In this document: one piece after another, positions 8,930-21,040 of the stretch
Layout: each line of letters starts with the position of its first letter
How positions within the stretch are numbered: position 1 is the stretch's first letter
Assembly: GCA_022072455.1 (NCBI GenBank)
Contig: JAJVHY010000015.1
Location: forward strand, 62,001 to 126,000
Source of the DNA: Verrucomicrobiia bacterium
Lineage (GTDB): Bacteria > Verrucomicrobiota > Verrucomicrobiia > Palsa-1439
DNA length: 64,000 bases
Direction of reading: 5' to 3'
The notes under the pieces: generated by a model
Databases searched by the model: none
The model's input: only the letters and a program-made list of their open reading frames with translations
What the model was told of the DNA's origin: nothing
Program-made: the position numbers and the translations under genes

Positions 8930-11900
8930 ATGAGCACGACAAAACGGAAGTTTGTAACGATGGACGGTAACGAAGCGGTCGCCCACGTGGCGTTCCGCAC
9001 AAACGAAGTGATCGCGATTTATCCGATCACCCCTTCGTCGCCGATGGGCGAATGGGCCGATGAATGGGCGGCCAAAACAGTCCCGAACATTTGGGGCACG
9101 GTGCCGTCGGTGATCGAGTTGCAGAGCGAAGCGGGCGCAGCCGGAACGGTGCATGGTGCATTGCAGACCGGATCGCTGACGACGACGTTCACGGCGTCGC
9201 AGGGATTGCTGTTGATGATCCCGAACATGTTCAAGATTGCCGGCGAATTGACGCCGTGTGTTTTCCACATTGCCGCGCGGTCGGTGGCGACGCATGCGTT
9301 GTCCATCTTCGGCGATCATTCGGATGTGATGGCGGCGCGCTCGACTGGTTGGGCGATGCTCTGCTCGAACTCAGTGCAAGAGGCAATGGACTTCGCGTTG
9401 ATTTCGCAGGCGGCCACGCTCAAGGCGCGGGTGCCGTTCCTGCATTTCTTTGACGGTTTCCGCACGTCGCACGAAGTCGCGAAAGTTGAGGTGCTGACAG
9501 AAGACGACATGCGCGCGATGATCGACGACGAGCTGGTGCTCGCGCATCGCGGACGTGGGTTGACGCCCGACCGGCCGGTCTTGCGCGGGACGGCGCAGAA
9601 CCCGGATGTCTTTTTCCAAGCCCGGGAAGGCTGCAATCCGTTTTACGCGGCGTGCCCGGATATTGTGCAGTCGGCGATGGACAAGTTCGCCGCCCTGACC
9701 GGCCGGCAATACAAACTCTACGAGTACTACGGCGCACCGGATGCCGAGCGCGTGATCGTGATGATGGGGTCGGGCTGCGAGGCGGCGCTGGAGACGGTGG
9801 ATTTTCTGAAAGGCAAGATCGGCGTGCTGAAAGTCCGGCTGTACCGGCCATTCGACACGGCGCGGTTTGTCGCGGCGTTGCCGGCGACGGTGAAATCGTT
9901 GGTGGTGCTCGACCGGACAAAAGAACCGGGCGCGACCGGCGAGCCGTTGTATCAGGACGTCGTGACGGCGTTGGCAGAACAGGGGCGGAAGATACCGGTC
10001 CTCGGTGGCCGGTATGGACTGTCGTCGAAGGAATTCACGCCGGCCATGGTCAAGGCGGTCTTTGAGGCGGACCGGAACCATTTCACAGTCGGCATCAACG
10101 ACGACGTGAGTCACACGAGTCTCGCGTTTGACCCGCATTTCTCGACGGAGTCGGACAAAGTCGTGCGTGCGGTGTTTTATGGACTCGGTGCAGACGGGAC
10201 CGTCGGCGCGAACAAAAACTCGATCAAGATTATCGGCGAAGAGACGAACAACTTTGCCCAAGGGTATTTTGTGTACGACTCGAAGAAGTCCGGCTCGATG
10301 ACCGTGTCGCATCTGCGGTTCGGGCCGGAGCCGATTCGCTCGACGTATCTGGTGTCGAAGGCGAATTTTGTGGCGTGTCACCAACCGATTTTCCTCGAAC
10401 GCTATGACATGCTCAAGGATGTCGTGACCGGCGGGACGTTCCTCTTGAATTCGCCGTTTGGGCCGGAGGTCGTTTGGAGCAAGTTGCCGCGCCCGATTCA
10501 AAAGAACATCGTGGAGAAACAGTTGAAGTTCTACGTGATTGACGCGGTGAAGGTCGCGCACAACAGCGGCATGGGCGGACGCATCAACACCGTCATGCAA
10601 GTATGTTTCTTCGCCATCTCGGGTGTGTTGCCTAAGGACGAAGCGATCAACGCGATCAAGTATTCGATCAAGAAGACCTACGGCAAGAAGGGCGATGAGA
10701 TCGTGAACATGAATCTCAAAGCCGTGGACTCGACGTTGGAGCACATGCACCAAGTGGTCGTACCGGCTGCCGTAAGCAGTGAGCTGGCGTTTGCGCCGCC
10801 TGTCTCCAAGGATGCGCCGGGCTTCGTGCGCAATGTCCTCGGTGAGATCATTGCCGGCCGCGGCGATCTGTTGCCGACGAGCGCGTTGCCCTGTGACGGC
10901 ACGTTCCCGACCGGCACGGCCCGGTATGAGAAGCGGAACATCGCGTTGGAGATACCGGTGTGGGATCCGAACGTCTGCATTCAATGCGGGAAATGCGCGA
11001 TGGTCTGCCCGCACGCGGTGATCCGGGCGAAAGTATATGAGCCGGTGACGACCATGCCGGCAACCTTCAAGTCCACAGCGGCGCGCGATAAGGATTGGAA
11101 GGAGACCGGGTTGAGTTTCACGATCCAGGTCGCGCCGGAAGATTGTACCGGCTGCGCGCTGTGCGTGGATGTGTGCCCGGCCAAGAACAAGAGTGAGCCG
11201 AAGCTCAAGGCGATCAACATGGCGGCACAACCGCCGATTCGCGAAACGGAAGTGGCGAACTGGGACTTCTTCCTGAAGATACCGGAACTGGACCGGCGGA
11301 AGATCAAAGTCGGCAGCATTCCGCATCAGCAATTGCAGCAGCCGTTGTTTGAGTTCAGCGGCGCGTGCGCGGGCTGCGGCGAGACGCCGTATGTGAAGTT
11401 GATGAGTCAGTTGTTCGGCGACCGGCTCATCGTCGCGAATGCGACCGGTTGCACTTCGATCTACGGCGGTAATTTGCCAACCACGCCGTGGACGGTCAAC
11501 GCGGAGGGACGCGGGCCGGCGTGGTGCAACTCGTTGTTCGAGGACAACGCGGAGTTTGGCTTGGGTTTCCGGGTGTCGCTCGATAAGCAGCAGGAGTTTG
11601 CCGGTGAGTTGCTCAAGAAACATGCGAGCATCGTCGGCGATGATTTGGTGACGGCCATTCTGACGGCGCCGCAAGCGACGGAAGCCGACATCTATGACCA
11701 ACGCCAGCGGGTGGAGGCGGCAAAACAGAAATTGCGCGGAGTCAGCACACCGGCGGCGAAGTCGCTGGCGGCGGTAATCGACATGCTCGTGAAGAAGAGC
11801 GTTTGGATCATGGGCGGCGACGGCTGGGCGTACGACATTGGGTTCGGCGGATTGGATCACGTGTTGGCGAGTGGCCGGAACGTGAACATCCTCGTGCTCG

Positions 11901-12469
11901 ACACCGAAGTGTACTCGAATACCGGCGGGCAGATGTCGAAGTCCACGCCGCGCGGCGCGGTGGCGAAGTTTGCGGCGAACGGCAAAACGCTCGGGAAGAA
12001 AGACCTCGGCCGGATCGCGATGACCTACGGGCACGTGTACGTGGCGAGTGTGGCGATGGGCGCGCGCGACGAGCACACGCTGCGGGCGTTCCTCGAAGCG
12101 GAGAGTTACGACGGGCCGTCGTTGATCATTGCCTACAGCCATTGCATCGCGCACGGCATCAACATGACCACGGCGATGCAGAATCAAAAAGCGGCGGTCA
12201 ACTCCGCGCAGTGGTTGCTCTACCGGTACGATCCGCGGCGGATCGCGACGGGCGACAATCCGTTGCAACTGGATTCCCGGCCACCGAAGCAACGGGTGGA
12301 TGAGTTCCTGATGATGGAGAACCGGTTCAAGATGTTGACCAAGAGCGACCCGGAACGGGCGAAGATGTTGTTCAAACAAGCACAGACCGATGCGGAGAAA
12401 CGCTTCAAGCGGTTCGAGTATCTGGCGACGTGGAAACCGAACGGCGCAGTCGCGACGAAGGAGATTTGA
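8930..12469 (+). CDS. nifJ: Pyruvate:ferredoxin (flavodoxin) oxidoreductase, single-chain
   Basis: A 1,179-residue single-chain PFOR that converts pyruvate and CoA to acetyl-CoA and CO2 and reduces ferredoxin or flavodoxin. The N-terminal part has the pyruvate-binding domain (DGNEAVAHVAFR, YPITPSSPMGE). Two ferredoxin-type [4Fe-4S] motifs occur at Cys683/686/689/693 and Cys739/742/745/749. The C-terminal TPP domain shows CAGCGETPYVKL, NATGCTSIYGGNLPTTPW and the GDGWAYDIG...NTGGQMSKSTP region. A good ribosome site (AAGGA) precedes the ATG. The reduced ferredoxin it makes is a natural electron source for a hydrogenase, consistent with the hyp genes just upstream, although no hydrogenase structural gene is in view. 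Confidence 0.97.
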   Translation: MSTTKRKFVTMDGNEAVAHVAFRTNEVIAIYPITPSSPMGEWADEWAAKTVPNIWGTVPSVIELQSEAGAAGTVHGALQTGSLTTTFTASQGLLLMIPNMFKIAGELTPCVFHIAARSVATHALSIFGDHSDVMAARSTGWAMLCSNSVQEAMDFALISQAATLKARVPFLHFFDGFRTSHEVAKVEVLTEDDMRAMIDDELVLAHRGRGLTPDRPVLRGTAQNPDVFFQAREGCNPFYAACPDIVQSAMDKFAALTGRQYKLYEYYGAPDAERVIVMMGSGCEAALETVDFLKGKIGVLKVRLYRPFDTARFVAALPATVKSLVVLDRTKEPGATGEPLYQDVVTALAEQGRKIPVLGGRYGLSSKEFTPAMVKAVFEADRNHFTVGINDDVSHTSLAFDPHFSTESDKVVRAVFYGLGADGTVGANKNSIKIIGEETNNFAQGYFVYDSKKSGSMTVSHLRFGPEPIRSTYLVSKANFVACHQPIFLERYDMLKDVVTGGTFLLNSPFGPEVVWSKLPRPIQKNIVEKQLKFYVIDAVKVAHNSGMGGRINTVMQVCFFAISGVLPKDEAINAIKYSIKKTYGKKGDEIVNMNLKAVDSTLEHMHQVVVPAAVSSELAFAPPVSKDAPGFVRNVLGEIIAGRGDLLPTSALPCDGTFPTGTARYEKRNIALEIPVWDPNVCIQCGKCAMVCPHAVIRAKVYEPVTTMPATFKSTAARDKDWKETGLSFTIQVAPEDCTGCALCVDVCPAKNKSEPKLKAINMAAQPPIRETEVANWDFFLKIPELDRRKIKVGSIPHQQLQQPLFEFSGACAGCGETPYVKLMSQLFGDRLIVANATGCTSIYGGNLPTTPWTVNAEGRGPAWCNSLFEDNAEFGLGFRVSLDKQQEFAGELLKKHASIVGDDLVTAILTAPQATEADIYDQRQRVEAAKQKLRGVSTPAAKSLAAVIDMLVKKSVWIMGGDGWAYDIGFGGLDHVLASGRNVNILVLDTEVYSNTGGQMSKSTPRGAVAKFAANGKTLGKKDLGRIAMTYGHVYVASVAMGARDEHTLRAFLEAESYDGPSLIIAYSHCIAHGINMTTAMQNQKAAVNSAQWLLYRYDPRRIATGDNPLQLDSRPPKQRVDEFLMMENRFKMLTKSDPERAKMLFKQAQTDAEKRFKRFEYLATWKPNGAVATKEI

Positions 12470-12471
12470 TT

Positions 12472-13479
12472 ATGGACCTACGAACTACCTACATGGGCTT
12501 GTCGTTGAAAAATCCACTCGTGGTGTCGGCCTGTCAGCCGTTGTCGGACGAGATCGGCAAGATCCGGCATATGGAAGATGCCGGTGCGGCGGCGGTGGTG
12601 TTGTACTCGCTGTTCGAGGAGCAACTCCGGCTCGAGACCTATGAACTGGAGCATCATCTCAATACCGGCACGAATTCCTTCCCGGAAGCGCTCTCGTATT
12701 TTCCGGAGCCGGCGGAGTTCCAACTCGGCCCCGAGGAATACCTCGAACACATCCGCAAAGCCAAAGCAGCGGTGAACATCCCGGTCATTGCCAGCCTCAA
12801 CGGCAGCACGCTCGGCGGTTGGACGGATTTCGCGAAACAGATTCAGCAGGCTGGTGCCGATGCGTTGGAGTTGAACATCTACTACATCCCGACCGACATC
12901 CATCTGAGCGGCGCGGCGGTCGAGAAGACCTACCTTGATATTCTCAAGGCTGTGAAATCGGCCGTAAAGATTCCGGTCGCGGTGAAGCTGAGTCCGTTTT
13001 TCTCGAACATGGCCAACATGGCCGTGCAACTCGATGAAGCCGGCGCCGACGCGTTGGTGTTGTTCAACCGGTTTTACCAACCCGATCTCGACATCGACCA
13101 ATTGGAAGTCCAGCCCAGTGTCCTGCTCAGCACGCCGCAGGCGCTGCGGTTGCCGTTGCGTTGGATCGCGATGTTGCACGGGCGCATCCGGGCGGATCTC
13201 GCCGCGACCAGCGGCATCCACACTTCGCGCGACGCGCTGAAAATGTTGATGGTCGGTGCGAATGTCACCGAACTTGCCTCGGCATTGCTCGCGCGCGGAA
13301 TTGACCATATTCGCGTCGTTGAGCAAGGCATCCGCGAGTGGATGACGGAACACTGGTACGACTCCGTCACGCAATTGCAGGGCAGCATGAGTCAGATGAA
13401 ATGTCCCGATCCGAGCGCGTTCGAGCGCTCCCAATACATGCGGGCTTTGGCCAACTACAAGCCCGCGTCCGGGAGGTGA
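12472..13479 (+). CDS. Dihydroorotate dehydrogenase-like FMN oxidoreductase
   Basis: A 335-residue TIM-barrel flavoprotein related to dihydroorotate dehydrogenase. It begins MDLRTTYMGLSLKNPLVVSA, the class 1 PyrD-type start, and has barrel strand motifs (IPVIASLNG, ADALELNIYY, IPVAVKLSPFFSN for the phosphate/FMN side, GADALVLFNRF). The ATG at 12472 is chosen over an upstream ATG at 12430 inside nifJ because the PyrD-like homology begins here and nifJ stops at 12469. The usual catalytic Ser/Cys loop of true PyrD is not obvious, so a role in pyrimidine synthesis is doubtful. Its place 2 bases after nifJ suggests an electron-transfer or pyruvate-related function. Confidence 0.85.
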   Translation: MDLRTTYMGLSLKNPLVVSACQPLSDEIGKIRHMEDAGAAAVVLYSLFEEQLRLETYELEHHLNTGTNSFPEALSYFPEPAEFQLGPEEYLEHIRKAKAAVNIPVIASLNGSTLGGWTDFAKQIQQAGADALELNIYYIPTDIHLSGAAVEKTYLDILKAVKSAVKIPVAVKLSPFFSNMANMAVQLDEAGADALVLFNRFYQPDLDIDQLEVQPSVLLSTPQALRLPLRWIAMLHGRIRADLAATSGIHTSRDALKMLMVGANVTELASALLARGIDHIRVVEQGIREWMTEHWYDSVTQLQGSMSQMKCPDPSAFERSQYMRALANYKPASGR

Positions 13480-13484
13480 GTCGT

Positions 13485-13868
13485 ATGAAATACAGTCGTG
13501 AAGAAGCCATCCAGCGCATCCGGCAATTCCTGGTCGCCAACCAGCGTCCCGAGGAGACGACCTGCCAGGCGGCGGCGCGCGTCGGCATCTTCTGCCATGG
13601 ATACGATCAATGGAGTGTCGCCCAACTGCGCGACCGGTACCCGTGGCTCGCCAAGAAGATGCCGGAGAACACGCCGCGCGAGGAGTTTCTCAAGCTGATC
13701 GTCGCGTGGGACGGCGCCCGTCAACTCGTGACGCACACCACGACGACGTGTGATGCCAAGGCGGCGGACCATGAGGGTTGTTTGGGTTTCGACCGATTCA
13801 GCAACTCGCAGCTCAAGCGGTTGTGTCCGCAGGTTTTCAACGCTGAGGATGAGATTGCGGATTGGTAG
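13485..13868 (+). CDS. Hypothetical protein, 127 residues, in the nifJ operon
   Basis: I do not recognise this family. The ATG at 13485 follows a strong ribosome site (GGGAGGTGAG) five bases after the stop of the dihydroorotate-dehydrogenase-like gene. The open frame extends further upstream, but that part overlaps real coding sequence. The protein is mainly helical and soluble, with an N-terminal helix (YSREEAIQRIRQFLVANQR), five cysteines spread along its length (in TCQA, FCHG, TCDA, GCLG and LCPQ) and an aromatic patch (GYDQWSV, RYPWLAKK). There is no signal peptide or membrane segment. The cysteines could bind a metal or be redox-active. Spacing suggests co-expression with PFOR; function unknown. 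Confidence 0.7.
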   Translation: MKYSREEAIQRIRQFLVANQRPEETTCQAAARVGIFCHGYDQWSVAQLRDRYPWLAKKMPENTPREEFLKLIVAWDGARQLVTHTTTTCDAKAADHEGCLGFDRFSNSQLKRLCPQVFNAEDEIADW

Positions 13869-13877
13869 TGGGCCGGA

Positions 13878-13952
13878 GCATAACGGTCAATATAGGTCAT
13901 CCACCGGTGGCCGCGTAGCGGGCAGCGGGTGGCTGCACCGAAGTTGTTAGAC
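13878..13952 (-). repeat. Possible integron attC-like recombination site
   Basis: On the minus strand, three bases after the stop of the membrane-protein gene, the sequence starts with GTCTAAC (fits the RYYYAAC R'' box) and 75 bases later ends with GTTATGC (a variant of the GTTRRRY R' box). Between them lie partly complementary arms (GGT...CCACC against GGTGG...ACC) around a GC-rich loop. A second GTTAGAC box on the same strand sits just before the gene start (14540-14546). Box order and spacing resemble an integron cassette, but pairing is imperfect and no integrase is present. Confidence 0.3.
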
Positions 13953-13954
13953 TC

Positions 13955-14536
13955 TCACACATTTGGAGTGGTTCTTCGCAACCTGAGGTGTAGTGCGGCT
14001 ACACAGCTGGCCACCACGGAGAAACACACGGCACTGAAAAGAACGGAAACACAGGCCACGCTCCTCGTCGACTGAACTAATGAACTAAGACCAGGAATCA
14101 CCGACACCAGTAATAGCCAACATGCCATGCCGGGAGTAAGAAAGCCCAAGACGACACTTCCCGGAATACCGACGTGCTTGTAAATGAGCAATAGCGTCGA
14201 AACCAATACGAGTGCTCCGGTGAAACCAACCAACGCACCGCGCAAGATAGCTCGGAAGAAGCACACGCCGTCTACCTCCCGAATCCTAGCGAACACTCGA
14301 TAGGCACAGATTACTCCTAGCCAGAGCGCGAAACAGGGCACACCGATGAAGAGTGCTACCAACGGACGGGATTGCGTCTCTACCACTGGACGCTCATGCC
14401 AAGATAGCGTTAAAGTGAACGCTTCCGGCGTCGCTACGGCCATAATGACAAGCACCGGCAACACGATCAGGAATAGCCATAGGAGTGCTAGCATAGACAC
14501 TCTGAGCCAAGGTGATCGTATTTCCATCGCATCCAC
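13955..14536 (-). CDS. Hypothetical multi-pass membrane protein
   Basis: A 193-residue integral membrane protein of unknown family. About five hydrophobic segments can be seen: near residues 11-35 (LALLWLFLIVLPVLVIMAVA), 58-80, 94-115, 122-146 and 155-178. The C-terminus is short and basic (RLRRTTPNV). The start may be GTG at 14536 or the in-frame ATG at 14527; neither has a clear ribosome site. It is on the strand opposite the nifJ operon and is bracketed by GTTAGAC/GTCTAAC boxes like an integron cassette. Its lower G+C and more mixed codon use than the neighbours also hint at transfer. No function can be assigned. Confidence 0.6.
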   Translation of the reverse strand: MDAMEIRSPWLRVSMLALLWLFLIVLPVLVIMAVATPEAFTLTLSWHERPVVETQSRPLVALFIGVPCFALWLGVICAYRVFARIREVDGVCFFRAILRGALVGFTGALVLVSTLLLIYKHVGIPGSVVLGFLTPGMACWLLLVSVIPGLSSLVQSTRSVACVSVLFSAVCFSVVASCVAALHLRLRRTTPNV

Positions 14537-14700
14537 TTAGTCTAACAAGTGATTATACAGGTCTGTCTATCATCCCATTTGGCGTGATAGACGACAGGGT
14601 GTGTAATGGACCGAACCCTTGGTTGCTTCGACACAGGGGGCTTGTAGCATGGGTGTCGTTGGGGGTCAATTCGCCTCGGCCCATGGTAGTGACTAAATTC

Positions 14701-14761
14701 GGAGGGCCACGCTTCTGCGTGGCCGCGTTTCGTGAATGGACGCGCAGATGCGCGTCCCTCC
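14701..14761. repeat. REP-like palindromic element with two perfect hairpins
   Basis: The 61-base element is bounded by GGAGGG and CCCTCC (inverted). Inside are two perfect 8-bp stems with 4-base loops: GGCCACGC-TTCT-GCGTGGCC at 14705-14724 and GGACGCGC-AGAT-GCGCGTCC at 14738-14757. The paired-hairpin design in non-coding DNA is typical of dispersed REP/BIME-type repeats. Only one copy is in this window, so its repeated nature is inferred. Confidence 0.5.
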
Positions 14762-14824
14762 GATGCGGTAGGACACTACCCGACCCACGGAGTGCAGTTC
14801 AAACATTTGGCCCAGAACTGTCGC

Positions 14825-14870
14825 CGCAGGCTTTACGCCTGCGAAGGCACGCGCACCCATAAAGGGTGCG
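14825..14870. repeat. Two short perfect hairpins, REP-like
   Basis: CGCAGGC-TTTAC-GCCTGCG at 14825-14843 and CGCACCC-ATAAA-GGGTGCG at 14852-14870. Both have perfect 7-bp stems and 5-base A/T-rich loops and are 8 bases apart. There is no T-run after either, so a simple intrinsic terminator is unlikely, but they lie past the 3' end of the minus-strand GH2 gene and could stop or stabilise its transcript. Confidence 0.45.
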
Positions 14871-14930
14871 GCTACAGCAAGTGTTGAACTAATTCAATCA
14901 ACTCACACCGCCACCAACGGGAGAACTTGG

Positions 14931-20763
<5,833 letters not shown>

Positions 20764-20887
20764 GATGAGGAGACTTCTACCTATGAGAAGCGGGACTGGC
20801 AATCAGATGTTATGGGTCAGGACGCGATTGGAAATCGCGGTCAGAACGAAACGTACGGCGACCCACAGTTGTCCCGCGGATTGGCCG

Positions 20888-20898
20888 TCACGACGTGA
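20888..20898. promoter_or_regulatory. Possible operator, short inverted repeat
   Basis: TCACG-A-CGTGA is a perfect 5-bp inverted repeat around one base, in the gap between the divergent alpha-mannosidase and transporter genes. This is where an operator shared by both units would be expected. It is too short to support by itself. Confidence 0.2.
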
Positions 20899-21040
20899 TG
20901 CCGACGGCGGGGAGTTGCGTCGATTGTGGCCGGCTCGCAGTGTGCCAATTTGGCTTGGTTCATACGAATGAGGCTGGACTTGGTTGAGATTCTCTGGCAG
21001 AAAACTCCACGAGTTTGGTTTTCCATCCAAGCGGGTTCAT

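Larger units (their letters stand above)
14537..14930. other. Non-coding region with several short hairpins
   Basis: A gap of 394 bases between two minus-strand genes. I see no convincing gene in it. It holds an imperfect hairpin with GTCTATCA/TGATAGAC arms near 14568-14595 and the four perfect hairpins listed separately between 14701 and 14870. A 116-codon open frame on the + strand runs through these hairpins and looks like chance. Confidence 0.6.

Noticed and set aside
9371-12379. A 1,002-codon open frame on the minus strand opposite nifJ
   Set aside because: nifJ is certain from its catalytic motifs. The antisense product is rich in Arg, His, Val and Leu with no recognisable domain, as expected for the reverse of a GC-rich gene.
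12430-12471. Upstream ATG for the dihydroorotate-dehydrogenase-like gene
   Set aside because: The extra 14 residues are inside nifJ and unlike the family; the protein begins naturally at 12472.
14512-14862. A 116-codon + strand frame through the hairpin region
   Set aside because: It is made largely of the palindromic repeats and has no ribosome site or protein features.
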